A DNA stretch of 64,000 nt from an uncultured Oscillospiraceae bacterium (GCA_910587255.1 CAJUKT010000048.1:1-64000); one strand, 5' to 3'; positions 17,037 through 26,050 are shown, counted from the first letter of the stretch. A program made the numbers and translations. The notes: generated from the letters alone by a model not told the origin.

Positions 17037-17719
17037 GCATGGAGTATCGTGCCATTGACCTGGAGCACTGGCCGCGCCGGGAGCATTTCGCCTATTTCAG
17101 CACCATGGCCGACCCCTACGTGGGGGTGACGGCGGAGGTGGATATCACCGGCTTCCTGTCCGCCTGCCGGGGGGCGGGGCTGCCTTTTTTTCTCAGCTTC
17201 CTCTACTGTGCCGGGCGGGCGGCCAACGCCGTACCCCAGCTGCGCCAGCGCATTATAGACGGCGCACCGGTGGAGTTTGACCGCTGTGACACCTCCCATA
17301 CGGTGCTGCGGGAGGACGGGACGTACAGCTACTGCCGCCTGGACTGCATGCGGCCTTTTGCGCGCTACCTGCCTGACGCCGCCGCGCTTCAGCGGGAGGC
17401 CAGGGAACGGGGCGGTTTGGACGATGGGGAGGACGCGGCCAGCCTGCTTTTTGTCTCCACCCTCCCATGGGTGCGCTATACCGCCATCCGCCAGCCGGTT
17501 CCCTCCCCTGCGGACAGCAATCCCCGCCTCACCTGGGGACGGTTTTTGGAACAGGGGGGGCGGACGTCCATGCCGGTGACAGTGTTGGCAAACCATGCCC
17601 TGGTGGACGGCGTCCACATCGGGGCGTTTTTCCAGGCGCTGGAACGGGAGACCGGGGCCCTGGCCGCCCAGGTGCGGCAAGGACCCCGGAATGAAACGGC
17701 GCTCCGGCCTGTGGATTAA
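17033..17719 (+). CDS. CAT-family (chloramphenicol acetyltransferase-like) acyltransferase
   Basis: The 228-residue protein has the type A chloramphenicol acetyltransferase layout: EHFAYFSTMADPYVGVTAEV near the N-terminus, LPFFLSFLYC, and the C-terminal catalytic motif NHALVDGVHIGAFFQALE, where the second His of the usual HH pair and the DG are kept. True CAT enzymes transfer acetyl from acetyl-CoA to chloramphenicol. Chromosomal homologues in clostridia often have unknown acceptors, so resistance cannot be assumed. The ATG at 17033 overlaps the previous stop (ATGA). Confidence 0.7.
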   Translation: MSMEYRAIDLEHWPRREHFAYFSTMADPYVGVTAEVDITGFLSACRGAGLPFFLSFLYCAGRAANAVPQLRQRIIDGAPVEFDRCDTSHTVLREDGTYSYCRLDCMRPFARYLPDAAALQREARERGGLDDGEDAASLLFVSTLPWVRYTAIRQPVPSPADSNPRLTWGRFLEQGGRTSMPVTVLANHALVDGVHIGAFFQALERETGALAAQVRQGPRNETALRPVD

Positions 17720-17737
17720 GAAGCTATACCAATAGCC

Positions 17738-18355
17738 TCAGCGGATGAAGTTGGTGGCCTGGCGGGGCTCCTTTTCGGGCAGGCCGAAGGCCTCCTTGCC
17801 CAGGGCGATGCTCTTCATTAAAAACGTCATGTTCCGGGCCAGAGTGCGCATGGTCTGCAGGCCCTCGGCATCCTGGGCGGCCTCCCCGGGCAGACGGCCG
17901 TGGACACTGTTCCAGTACTGGCTGGAGGCCACCGGCATCCCGGAAATGGTGAAGAACTTGTTCAGCTCGTCAAAAGTGGCGGACAGCCCGCCCCGCCGTG
18001 CGGCCACCACACTGGCCCCCACCTTCATGGACTTGTCGAAGGGGGTACTGTAGAACAGCCGGGTGAGCAGCGCCACAAGGGTGGCGTTTGCCGAGGCGTA
18101 ATACACCGGGCTGCCCACCACCAGGCCGTCGCAGGCCTCGAATTTCGGGGCCAGCTGGTTCACCGCGTCGTCATATACGCACCGGCCCAGCTTGGCGCAG
18201 CCGCCGCAGGCCACGCATCCCCGGACCTGCTGGCCGCCCACCTGGACGATCTCGGTCTCCACCCCTTCAGCCTGGAATACCTGCTCCATCTCGCGGAGCG
18301 CCGTGGCGGTATTGCCGCCAGCCCGGGGACTTCCGTTGAGCATGAGGACTTTCAT
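17738..18355 (-). CDS. Flavodoxin-fold NAD(P)H-dependent FMN reductase
   Basis: The N-terminus MLNGSPRAGGNTATALREM is the flavin phosphate-binding loop of the NADPH-dependent FMN reductase/iron-sulfur flavoprotein group. A compact cysteine cluster follows at residues ~47-58 (CVACGGCAKLGRC), and then GSPVYYASANATLVALLTRL, the second flavin-binding segment. The cysteines could hold an Fe-S cluster, as in archaeal-type iron-sulfur flavoproteins; that is inferred. I chose the ATG at 18355, preceded by GGGAGG, over an upstream ATG at 18400. It is convergent with the CAT-family gene. Confidence 0.8.
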   Translation of the reverse strand: MKVLMLNGSPRAGGNTATALREMEQVFQAEGVETEIVQVGGQQVRGCVACGGCAKLGRCVYDDAVNQLAPKFEACDGLVVGSPVYYASANATLVALLTRLFYSTPFDKSMKVGASVVAARRGGLSATFDELNKFFTISGMPVASSQYWNSVHGRLPGEAAQDAEGLQTMRTLARNMTFLMKSIALGKEAFGLPEKEPRQATNFIR

Positions 18356-18527
18356 AATATGTACCTCCCTTGAAAGATTGACAAAGCCAGTATACCACAT
18401 CCCACGGGAACTGGGGAGGGGATTTGAGAGAAAAACGCCTGCCGGTTTTTCCAGCGGGCGTTTGCCTGTTTGAGCCCACTGTGGGATGGGATATCCAATT
18501 TGTCCTGAAACAGGTCAAAGAAGTATA

Positions 18528-18556
18528 TTGAACTTTATTCACAGCCGTGGTATAAT
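18528..18556 (+). promoter_or_regulatory. Promoter for the V4R-GGDEF operon
   Basis: TTGAAC (18528-18533), a 17-base spacer and a consensus TATAAT (18551-18556). Transcription would begin near 18563, which rules out the ATG at 18565 as a usable start and supports the one at 18640. Confidence 0.8.
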
Positions 18557-18639
18557 GTGCCGGAATGCTAAATTATCCTCCTGTACCTGCTGAGGGTGAA
18601 TCCCGTTGGAGGAAAATGTCATATTTTAAGGAGCGTCTC

Positions 18640-19182
18640 ATGGAATATATCGGATTTATGTGTGGAGAAGATGGCCTGAAACTGTCAGACTGCGTCAGTG
18701 CGCGGGAGGCTGGCCGGGAGAACCTTGGCGCGGAGCTTCCCGTGGCAGTATACCGTCTGTTGGAATATTCTTTCAGGGAAGAGCTGGTTGAGCGCTTTGG
18801 GAAAGAGGAGCAGGTGAAAATTTTCCGGGGCGCCGGCTACCGGGCGGGGGGATTTTTTGCCAGGAATTACTTAGACCTGACGCTGGAGATGTCCCAGTTT
18901 ATCGCCCAGCTGCAAAGACGGCTGGAGGAAATGAAGATCGGCGTGCTTCGGGTGGAAGAGACGGAGGAGGACACGGGGAAAATGGTCCTCACCATCTCAG
19001 AGGACGCGGATTGCTCCGGCCTTCCTCCCCGGGGAGAGACGGTGTGTAATTATGACGAGGGCTTTTTGGCGGGGGTGCTCACTGCCTATACGGGAAAGCC
19101 CTATGGCGCGATAGAGGTGAACTGCTGGGCCACAGGAGACCGGGTGTGCCGCTTTAAGGCGGAAGTGCAGCACAAAGAATGA
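18640..19182 (+). CDS. V4R-domain protein (putative small-ligand or metal sensor)
   Basis: This V4R (4-vinyl reductase) domain protein shows the motif series GAGYRAGGFFARN, ISEDADCSGLPPRGETVCNY, GFLAGVLTAYTG and EVNCWATGDRVCRFK. The four cysteines in the last ~60 residues are spaced as in V4R domains that bind metal or small ligands. I start it at 18640 because AAGGAG lies 6 bases upstream. Longer in-frame starts (18565, 18616) have no or badly spaced ribosome sites. Its stop overlaps the start of the degenerate GGDEF gene, so the sensor and output module are probably made together. Confidence 0.75.
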   Translation: MEYIGFMCGEDGLKLSDCVSAREAGRENLGAELPVAVYRLLEYSFREELVERFGKEEQVKIFRGAGYRAGGFFARNYLDLTLEMSQFIAQLQRRLEEMKIGVLRVEETEEDTGKMVLTISEDADCSGLPPRGETVCNYDEGFLAGVLTAYTGKPYGAIEVNCWATGDRVCRFKAEVQHKE

Positions 19183-20537
19183 AGGGTAGTGAGCATATGG
19201 AGCCGGAAGTCAACCAAACGGGACAGCGAGAACGGCCGCCGGAGGAGGACCGCCAGGAGGCGCAATCCCTGGGCGTGGAGGAAAGCTGCCGCCGGCTGAG
19301 CGGTTATCTGGAGAGCATTCTGGACAATGCGGGGGAGGCCGGCCTGGATGTGGAGTGCCTCGCCCCGCCCTGCCGGGAGCTGGGCGAGGCGCTGCGGGGC
19401 TTTCAGGCCCTGGCAGAGGAGCTGGTGGCCTATTCCACCCAGCTGTCCAAGGGCGATCTGTCCCGGGAATTCCCGGAGAGCGGCAGCTGCCTGTACAGCG
19501 GGCTGAAGAATCTCCACACCAACCTCAAGCACCTCACCTGGCAGGCCAAGCAGGTGACAAAGGGGGATTATGCCCAGCAGGTGTCCCATCTGGGAGAGTT
19601 TTCCGAGGCGTTTAATGTGATGACCCGGCAGCTCAAGGAGCGGGAGGCCCAGCTGAAGCAGGAGGTACAGCGGGCCGAGCGCCGGGCGGAGATCATTGAG
19701 AGCTATACCGAGATGCTGATGGAGCTGCTGAGCCAGCGGGACGAATGGATGCTGGTGGTGGATCGGGAGACCCGCGAGGTGGTCCACTGCAATAAGCGCA
19801 CCAAAGGCGGAGAGGAGGGCGACTCGTACTGCGACAGCTGCCAGCACCGCCTGCCCATCCGGCCCAAGCTCTTGGAGTGGGATGATTCGGAGCGCTACCG
19901 CGTCTGGGAACTGGAGGAAGAGGATCGGGGCGGCTGTTACCGCATTATTTCCTTCCCCGTGGAGTGGAAGGAGCGGCCTTCCTGGGTTCATATCGTCATG
20001 GATGTCACTGCGGAGAAGATGAACGCCCGCCACCTCAGCGATGAAATTTATCAGGATAACGATACCGGCATCCGCAACCGCCTGTTTTTGGACGAGTTCA
20101 TGGGCCAGGTCCTGCGGGAGCGCCAGAATATTACCATGTGCTATCTGGATCTGGAGGGCGTAGCAGAGATCAACACCGCCTACGGGCGGGAGGTGGGGGA
20201 CGCCTACATCCAGAACTTTGTGGAGATTGTGCGGAAAAACTTCCGCAGCGGCGATACCTTTGCCCGGATTCAGGACGACAAATTCTGCCTGATGCTTACC
20301 GGCAATGTGAAGCATCTCATTGAGCGGAAGATGGATGATATCCTCACCACCTTCCAGCGCAACGATGAGCGGGTGTTCTGCCATGAGTGTAATTTTAAAT
20401 ACAGCATTGTGGAGGTAGAGGGCGAATCCAACATGTTCACCCTCGACAAGCTGTTGCAGCAGGCCGAGGAGATTGTTCAAAAGAAGAAGCGCAAGCACCG
20501 CAGGAAATACAGCTCGCTGGATTTTGATAATTGGTAA
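19179..20537 (+). CDS. HAMP/PAS-like protein with degenerate GGDEF domain
   Basis: The 452-residue protein has no membrane segment. Residues ~115-165 resemble a HAMP/coiled-coil linker, and ~185-280 a PAS-like domain with CNKRTKGG and a Cys pair (CDSCQ). From ~290 there is a diguanylate-cyclase fold beginning with DNDTGIRNRLFLDEF. The active-site loop reads QDDKF (365-369) in place of GGDEF, so c-di-GMP synthesis is unlikely; such domains often act as GTP- or partner-binding relays. It overlaps the V4R gene (ATGA at 19179). An in-frame ATG at 19197 with AAGGG 10 bases upstream is an alternative start. Confidence 0.75.
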   Translation: MKGSEHMEPEVNQTGQRERPPEEDRQEAQSLGVEESCRRLSGYLESILDNAGEAGLDVECLAPPCRELGEALRGFQALAEELVAYSTQLSKGDLSREFPESGSCLYSGLKNLHTNLKHLTWQAKQVTKGDYAQQVSHLGEFSEAFNVMTRQLKEREAQLKQEVQRAERRAEIIESYTEMLMELLSQRDEWMLVVDRETREVVHCNKRTKGGEEGDSYCDSCQHRLPIRPKLLEWDDSERYRVWELEEEDRGGCYRIISFPVEWKERPSWVHIVMDVTAEKMNARHLSDEIYQDNDTGIRNRLFLDEFMGQVLRERQNITMCYLDLEGVAEINTAYGREVGDAYIQNFVEIVRKNFRSGDTFARIQDDKFCLMLTGNVKHLIERKMDDILTTFQRNDERVFCHECNFKYSIVEVEGESNMFTLDKLLQQAEEIVQKKKRKHRRKYSSLDFDNW

Positions 20538-20540
20538 AGA

Positions 20541-20580
20541 AAAAGCGCCGGGGCATCCATGGATGCCCCGGCGCTTTTTT
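20541..20580. terminator. Bidirectional terminator between convergent genes
   Basis: A near-perfect palindrome (arms AAAGCGCCGGGGCATCC and its complement) has A- and T-runs at its two ends, so it serves both the GGDEF gene and the CheY gene that face each other. Confidence 0.9.
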
Positions 20581-20601
20581 ATCCGATTTCCCCTGGTCTT
20601 C

Positions 20602-20964
20602 TCAGCCCAGCGCCCTCTTCAGCGCCTCCAGCAGCGCCTCGCGGGTGAGCGGCTTGAACAGCACCCCCTGGGCACCGATGCCATAGAGCTCCTGGAGCAT
20701 ATCGTCGTCCCCCAGGGAGGAGATCATGAGAACCTTGGCCTCGTCGTGTTCATACATCAGGACTTGGGCCGTCTCCAGCCCATCAATACCGGGCATGATG
20801 ATATCCATGGTCACCAGATCCGGTTGTACCTCATCGTAGCGGGCGATGGCGTCCTCGCCATTTTCGCAGTAAGCAGCCACCTCATAGTCGGTGCCCTCCA
20901 GCAGTTTGCGGATTTGCAGCTCCATGATCCGGGAGTCGTCCACCACCATGATCCTTTTTTTCAT
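20602..20964 (-). CDS. CheY-like single-domain response regulator
   Basis: The product is a complete 120-residue receiver domain with no output domain. The acidic pocket is in MVVDDSR (Asp9-Asp10), the phospho-acceptor Asp54 in VTMDIIMPG, the conserved Ser in MISSLGDDD, and the Lys in VLFKPLTREAL. It lies 52 bases downstream of the FapA-family gene on the same strand. No histidine kinase is encoded in the window, so the phosphodonor is elsewhere. Confidence 0.9.
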   Translation of the reverse strand: MKKRIMVVDDSRIMELQIRKLLEGTDYEVAAYCENGEDAIARYDEVQPDLVTMDIIMPGIDGLETAQVLMYEHDEAKVLMISSLGDDDMLQELYGIGAQGVLFKPLTREALLEALKRALG

Positions 20965-21016
20965 AAAGCCGTCCCCCTCTTTTTCTTCGTTCCGTCCCAG
21001 TTGGGTTCTGGGCGCA

Positions 21017-22762
21017 CTACATCACCATGATTTCACCGCATACCATTTTAGCCACGCACTGCCGCTCCTCGTGGCGCAGGCGGATCGTCTCGTCTTCAAT
21101 GGTGATCTCGGTCCCGGCATAGGCCACGCTGCACTCCAGCCGGCCCTCTTCCCGGTCCTTCAGCTCCTCCTGAATGTCCAGAAGGTCTTCCTCCAACTGC
21201 TGAAGCCGCAGCTCCGCAGTGTTCAGCTTCACACGCACCTTGCTGATCAGGCTGGCCTTCACCGGGCTGTCCAGCTGGCATTCCAGCTTTTCCAGCTCCA
21301 TCTCCAGCTCCTTCAGCTCCCGGCGCACCAGCTCCCGCTCAAAATTGGTACAGGGAAGCCCGCCCAGGGTGATGCCCGTCCGGCACTCCGACTTGGAGCC
21401 CACTGCGGTGGCGCTCACCTTTTGGGCCGCCCAAACCCGGCCGCCCATGATGGTGCCCCGGCCGGAGCGGACCAGCACCTCGCCGTCGCAGTAGACGCTG
21501 CCGTTGATGATGGCGTCGGTCTGGAGGTTTTCCCGGACGTAAATGGTGGCGTTTTCAATGTACTTGGAGAAAATGCACCGCTGGGCGCGGACAGTCGTGG
21601 TGCCGTCGCCCAAAATACCCTTGACCACGGTGAGGTCGCCGCCGGCCTCCACGGTGCTGCCCGCTTCGATGACGCCGCCTACCCAGATGCTTCCCATGGC
21701 CCGGACGGTGAAGCCGGTGAGCACGTCCCCTTTAATGTTCACGTCTCCCAGGAATTTGATGTTACCGGTGGAGAAGTCCACGTCCCCGTCGATATCAAGC
21801 ACCGGCTTGACCTGGAAGCTGCGCCCGGTGAATTCCACATGGCCGGCCACCGAGGCCAGCAGCACATCCTCGTCCTCACTGAGTTCGGTGTTGCGCCCCT
21901 TGGGCAGGGGGACGGATTTTCCGCTCTTGGCTGGGATTTCCTGATCCAGCACCGTGCGGCCCGGCTCGCCCTCGGTGGGGCGGATCAAGCGGCAGATCTC
22001 CTGCCCTTCTTTCACGTTATGGATCAGATTCAGGGCGGTGTAGTCCACCTGGTCGAACTCATTTACCTCCAGCACCCGCTCTATCACCCGTGGGAAGTAG
22101 TCTACGATGTTGCCGTTGCGCCCATCGAAGGCGGGCTTGCCCTTGGCGATTAAAAATAGGTTGAAGTACCGGGCCTCGTCATGAGACAGCCGGTCCACCA
22201 GGCGCTGGTCCACGCCGTAGGTGATATTCTGGTCCTCCATGGCCTGAAGGAGGATATTTCGGGACAGTTCCTTTCCCTGTTCAGTGGGAGGGAGAACCAA
22301 AACCCAGGCGTACAGCTTGTCAGAGGAAACAAAGAACCATGGGAAGGCGTCCAGCCCCGCGGGCTTTGTTTCCTTCTCGGCCTCTTCCTCTCCCTTTTTC
22401 TCCTTCTTCTTCTTGTTCCCATTGCTTTTGGCGGAGCGGAGCCGGAAATTACACGCGTTTTTCAGTGTGGACTCCAGCCTGCCCTTTTCCCTTCGGATCA
22501 GCTCCTCCGGGAGGGTTCCATCCTCGTCCATACACAGCCGCGGTGTGGGCAGCCAGCCCTGTTCCTTCCGCCGCTGGTTATAGAGCTGGTACAGGGGATG
22601 CTCCCCTGGCAGCTTGATGAGGGACGGGTCCTCCTGGGCGAACGCCGTGGACTCCGATGGTTCCTGCTCCGGCTGTTCCACCTGGGGGCGTGGCGGTTCC
22701 TTCTCCGTCTCCTCCGGCTTCTGGCCAAACAGGATGGATGCGATCTTCTTTTTGATCGACAT
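21017..22762 (-). CDS. FapA-family (DUF342) polymer-forming protein
   Basis: The start is the ATG at 22762, after GGGAGG. The 581-residue product has a charged Lys/Glu-rich N-terminal third with KKKKEKKGEEEAEKE. A long right-handed beta-helix-like core follows (DIDGDVDFSTGNIKFLGDVN, IKGDVLTGFTV, GGVIEAGSTVEAGGDLTVVK), and then a C-terminal coiled coil (LVRRELKELEMELEKLECQL). FapA/DUF342 proteins occur in chemotaxis and flagellar loci and in sporulating clostridia. Their biochemistry is poorly known. Pairing with a CheY suggests a phospho-regulated scaffold, an inference. No flagellar gene is present in the window. Confidence 0.8.
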   Translation of the reverse strand: MSIKKKIASILFGQKPEETEKEPPRPQVEQPEQEPSESTAFAQEDPSLIKLPGEHPLYQLYNQRRKEQGWLPTPRLCMDEDGTLPEELIRREKGRLESTLKNACNFRLRSAKSNGNKKKKEKKGEEEAEKETKPAGLDAFPWFFVSSDKLYAWVLVLPPTEQGKELSRNILLQAMEDQNITYGVDQRLVDRLSHDEARYFNLFLIAKGKPAFDGRNGNIVDYFPRVIERVLEVNEFDQVDYTALNLIHNVKEGQEICRLIRPTEGEPGRTVLDQEIPAKSGKSVPLPKGRNTELSEDEDVLLASVAGHVEFTGRSFQVKPVLDIDGDVDFSTGNIKFLGDVNIKGDVLTGFTVRAMGSIWVGGVIEAGSTVEAGGDLTVVKGILGDGTTTVRAQRCIFSKYIENATIYVRENLQTDAIINGSVYCDGEVLVRSGRGTIMGGRVWAAQKVSATAVGSKSECRTGITLGGLPCTNFERELVRRELKELEMELEKLECQLDSPVKASLISKVRVKLNTAELRLQQLEEDLLDIQEELKDREEGRLECSVAYAGTEITIEDETIRLRHEERQCVAKMVCGEIMVM

Positions 22763-22804
22763 GGCATGACGCCTCCCTTCCATGTCGCGGCACATTGTAC
22801 CATT

Positions 22805-22833
22805 ATTATAACAGGGCCGGGGCCCGTTGGCAA
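22805..22833 (-). promoter_or_regulatory. Promoter of the FapA-CheY operon
   Basis: On the minus strand TTGCCA (22833-22828), a 17-base spacer and TATAAT (22810-22805) lie 42 bases before the ATG at 22762. Confidence 0.7.
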
Positions 22834-22982
22834 GAAGCAAAGTGAAAGACCTTTTGTCAGGGCTTGCTTGAAAATTACCAGTGAATCTGTTTTGTACATA
22901 AAATAAATCATTTTATCTATGTACTTGCCCCACGATAATGGATATAATTGCGGTAGAAAATAACGTGCCGGAGAGCGGCGGC

Positions 22983-23759
22983 TCACACCATGATCTTCAC
23001 CGTATCCGGCCCGGCCGGGGCTGGAACCGCAGGCTCCGGGGCATAATTGCGGGGAGAAACGCCGTACTTCTTTTTAAACAGCCGCGAGAAGTACAGCGGG
23101 TCGCTGAAGCCGCACATGCGGGCGGTCTCCGAGACGTTCCCCTTACCCCAGAACGTGGACAGCGTACTGGCGGCGTTTTCCAACCGCCGGTCCGTCAGAT
23201 ACTGGAGCGGCGTAAGGCCGATCTCCCTCTTGAACATCTTTTTCAGGTATTCAGTGTTGAAGGGGAGGGAGCTCAGGTAGGCGTTCAGGTCATAGGCGCA
23301 CTCCGGATAGTGCTGGAGAATATTGTCCTCAATCTGCTGGACGGTCTCGCTGTGCCGGCGGCTGGAGCGGTACTGGGTGAGGTGGGCCACGATCAGCTGC
23401 CCGTAGAGGGGGAGCAGGGCATACCCGGCGGAGGACTCCGACCAGTAATAGAAGGCGGCGGCAAAGGCGTCCCGAAGAAAGCCGTTGGAATCGGCGCGGA
23501 TGATAAAAGGCTCGGTGTAGGTGAGGGCGGGATCGGTCAGGTTCATATGGATGTTGGTGAACCCCTCCCGGCTGGCGTTGGCATGCGGGATCATGGGTGG
23601 GACGATGGCCACATCGTTGACGCCATAGCTCAGCGTTTTGTCGTCAAACAGCATCTCGCCGCTGCCGCCGGTGCAGAAAATCAGCTCCCAGCTCTGGTGG
23701 ACGTGGCGGGAGACCGTCCAGGTGGGCGCGTGCTTGCCCACGTAGAGAATGGTGTTCAT
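22983..23759 (-). CDS. AraC-family transcriptional regulator
   Basis: The N-terminal half is a cupin sensor (HVHQSWELIFCTGGSGEM, VPPMIPHANA). The C-terminal half carries two helix-turn-helix units: LNAYLSSLPFNTEYLKKMFK and VSETARMCGFSDPLYFSRLF, followed by KKKYGVSPRNY. Such regulators respond to sugars or sugar acids. It is divergent from kduI, whose locus it probably controls. An AAGGAG ribosome site stands before the ATG. Confidence 0.85.
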   Translation of the reverse strand: MNTILYVGKHAPTWTVSRHVHQSWELIFCTGGSGEMLFDDKTLSYGVNDVAIVPPMIPHANASREGFTNIHMNLTDPALTYTEPFIIRADSNGFLRDAFAAAFYYWSESSAGYALLPLYGQLIVAHLTQYRSSRRHSETVQQIEDNILQHYPECAYDLNAYLSSLPFNTEYLKKMFKREIGLTPLQYLTDRRLENAASTLSTFWGKGNVSETARMCGFSDPLYFSRLFKKKYGVSPRNYAPEPAVPAPAGPDTVKIMV

Positions 23760-23799
23760 GACCAGCCGCTCCTTTCAGTATTTTGGGCTTCTGCGCTCC

Positions 23800-23828
23800 A
23801 TTATACTGTGTGTGAATTGTTTTGTCCA
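23800..23828 (-). promoter_or_regulatory. Promoter of the AraC-family gene
   Basis: On the minus strand TGGACA (23828-23823), 17 bases, then TATAAT (23805-23800). I saw no comparable promoter for kduI in the 23830-24013 gap, which fits an activator-dependent promoter there. Confidence 0.7.
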
Positions 23829-24013
23829 TATCCATACCCGTGGGCAGGGAGGGCCGGAACACCGGCCCCGGCCATTTGAACGGCCATGCCCCGGAGCCCG
23901 GCATGGGCCAATCGCCGGCTCCGTCCCGCGCAGGGGTTCGCCCCCCCTTGCGGAGGAGGCGGAGCGGGTCTTTGAAATATATTAAAAAGCCGCTGAGAAA
24001 GGAGCGCAATAAA

Positions 24014-24856
24014 ATGGATATCCGTTATTCCGCAAATCCCCAGGACGTTAAACGCTACACCACCCAGGAGCTTCGGGACGAGTTTCTGATCACCGGCCTG
24101 TACCAGCCGGACACGGTGCAGGCCGCCTATTCCCACGTGGACCGCATGGTGGTCATGGGCATCATGCCCGTGAAGGAGCTTGTGCCCATCGACAAGGGCA
24201 TCGACGTATGGGCCAGCTTCGGCACCCACTGCTTCCTGGAACGCCGGGAGGCGGGGATATTTAACCTGGGGGGCAAGGGGTTCATCGAGGTGGACGGCAC
24301 CCGGTATGACCTGGGCTATGAGGACTGCCTGTATATCTCCATGGGGGCGAGGGAGGTGTCTTTCGGCAGTGTGGACGGGGCCGACCCCGCCAGATTCTAC
24401 CTGGCCTCCACCCCCGCCCATAAGGCATGCAAAACCACCCTGCTCACCATGGAAAAGGCCGGCCACCGCCCCTGCGGCGAGGCGGCGCAGTCCAACCAGC
24501 GTGTCATCAACCAGTTTATCCATCCCGACGTGCTGGAGACCTGCCAGCTGCTCATGGGCCTTACCCAGCTGTCCCCCGGCTCGGTGTGGAATACCATGCC
24601 GGCCCACACCCACGAGCGGCGCATGGAGGTTTACACCTACTTTGAGATTCCCGAGGATCAGGTGGTGTTCCACATGATGGGCCAGCCGGATGAGACCCGG
24701 CATCTGGTGGTGAAAAACTTCGACGCGGTGATCTCCCCCTCCTGGTCCATCCACAGCGGATGCGGCACCGCCAACTATACCTTTATCTGGGCTATGGGCG
24801 GAGAAAACCAGGCGTTTGACGACATGGACAGCATTCCCACCACAAAACTGAACTAG
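24014..24856 (+). CDS. kduI: 5-dehydro-4-deoxy-D-glucuronate isomerase
   Basis: KduI converts 5-keto-4-deoxyuronate, released from unsaturated uronates of pectin or glycosaminoglycans, to 2,5-diketo-3-deoxygluconate. The 280-residue length matches the family (about 278). Family landmarks are the opening MDIRYSANPQDVKRYTTQEL, GGKGFIEVDGTRYDLGYEDC, and the cupin metal ligands in NTMPAHTHERRMEVYTYFE with a further His in WSIHSGCGTANY. The start follows GAAAGGAG by 8 bases. The SDR gene follows 11 bases downstream, so they form an operon. Confidence 0.92.
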   Translation: MDIRYSANPQDVKRYTTQELRDEFLITGLYQPDTVQAAYSHVDRMVVMGIMPVKELVPIDKGIDVWASFGTHCFLERREAGIFNLGGKGFIEVDGTRYDLGYEDCLYISMGAREVSFGSVDGADPARFYLASTPAHKACKTTLLTMEKAGHRPCGEAAQSNQRVINQFIHPDVLETCQLLMGLTQLSPGSVWNTMPAHTHERRMEVYTYFEIPEDQVVFHMMGQPDETRHLVVKNFDAVISPSWSIHSGCGTANYTFIWAMGGENQAFDDMDSIPTTKLN

Positions 24857-24867
24857 GAGGCAGCGTG

Positions 24868-25662
24868 ATGAAGAATCAATTTGATCTGACCGGCAGGGTG
24901 GCGTTAGTCACCGGCGCATCCTACGGTATCGGCTTTGCCATTGCCTCCGCCCTGGCCGGGGCAGGGGCCGCCATCGTGTTCAACGACATAAAGCAGGAGC
25001 TGGTGGACAAGGGTGTGGCCGCCTATCAGGCGCAGGGCATCACCGCCCACGGCTACGTGTGCGACGTAACCGATGAGGACGCGGTAAATGAGCTGGTGGC
25101 TAAAATTGAGCGGGAGGTCGGCGTTATCGACATACTGGTGAACAACGCCGGCATCATCAAGCGTATCCCCATGTTGGAGATGAGCGCCAAGGATTTCCGG
25201 CAGGTCATCGACGTGGACCTGAACGCCCCCTTCATCGTGTCTAAGGCGGTGATCCCGTCCATGATTCGGAAGGGCGGCGGCAAGATCATCAACATCTGCT
25301 CCATGATGAGCGAGCTGGGCCGGGAAACCGTATCCGCCTATGCCGCGGCCAAGGGCGGGCTGAAAATGCTCACCCGCAACATCGCCAGCGAGTACGGCCA
25401 GTATAACATCCAGTGCAATGGCATTGGCCCGGGCTATATCGCCACCCCCCAGACCGCGCCCCTGCGGGAGGTACAGCCCGATGGCTCCAAGCATCCCTTT
25501 GACCAGTTTATCCTGGCCAAGACCCCGGCAAACCGCTGGGGCGAGGCCGGCGATCTGGGCGGCCCGGCGGTGTTTTTGGCCTCCAGCGCCTCTGACTTTG
25601 TCAACGGCCACATCCTGTACGTGGACGGCGGCATTCTGGCCTATATCGGCAAGCAGCCCTGA
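24868..25662 (+). CDS. SDR oxidoreductase, gluconate 5-dehydrogenase/KduD type
   Basis: This is a classical short-chain dehydrogenase: the NAD(P)-binding loop is TGASYGIGFAIASALAGAG, NNAGI is at about 92, catalytic Ser in ICSMMSELG, and the YAAAK pair (Tyr and Lys) follows at ~158-162. The C-terminal GPGYIATPQTAPLRE and the ending DGGILAYIGKQP are, from memory, characteristic of gluconate 5-dehydrogenases. KduD, the expected next step after KduI, is a close relative, so the substrate may be 2,5-diketo-3-deoxygluconate. ATG 24868 is 7 bases after AGGAGG; the GTG at 24865 is only 4 away. Confidence 0.85.
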   Translation: MKNQFDLTGRVALVTGASYGIGFAIASALAGAGAAIVFNDIKQELVDKGVAAYQAQGITAHGYVCDVTDEDAVNELVAKIEREVGVIDILVNNAGIIKRIPMLEMSAKDFRQVIDVDLNAPFIVSKAVIPSMIRKGGGKIINICSMMSELGRETVSAYAAAKGGLKMLTRNIASEYGQYNIQCNGIGPGYIATPQTAPLREVQPDGSKHPFDQFILAKTPANRWGEAGDLGGPAVFLASSASDFVNGHILYVDGGILAYIGKQP

Positions 25663-25769
25663 CGGGATTGCCTCTGCGCCCGGGCCAATGGATTTTAGCG
25701 TTGATTTTTATCATCTTTAATTTCTGTCCTGCATGGGGAAGGTGCGGGGATAAGCGATTCAAACAACAA

Positions 25770-25833
25770 AAAAAGAACCGTTTAAGAGATGCTCGTGCGC
25801 CCCATAGCGGGCCCTCTCTAAACGGTTCTTTTT
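25770..25833. terminator. Long-stem terminator after the kduI operon
   Basis: Arms AAAAAGAACCGTTTA and TAAACGGTTCTTTTT enclose a 34-base loop that is itself partly paired. It closes the kduI-SDR operon. The rest of the 25663-26132 gap, apart from the promoter at 26051, shows no gene on either strand. Confidence 0.85.
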
Positions 25834-26050
25834 CATTCCTGAACGTTCCGCAACCGTATCCAGGTCCTGAAACCGGCTGAAAAGCCACTTGGATCAAGAA
25901 AAGTTTCTTCATAGCGTTTACTCTGCCTTTTTAGCGGAAATTTTTGGCTTTCCGGCGGCCCTTTTGCCCGTGCCAGCGCATATATTGGCATTTTTGATAA
26001 TTTAATCCTGGATTTCCCCCGCTCTTTTTGTCGGATTGACCAGGTTTTCC

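Noticed and set aside
17033..17719. Calling the CAT-family gene an antibiotic-resistance gene
   Set aside because: The catalytic block is conserved, but chromosomal relatives act on unknown acceptors, and there is no mobile context around it.
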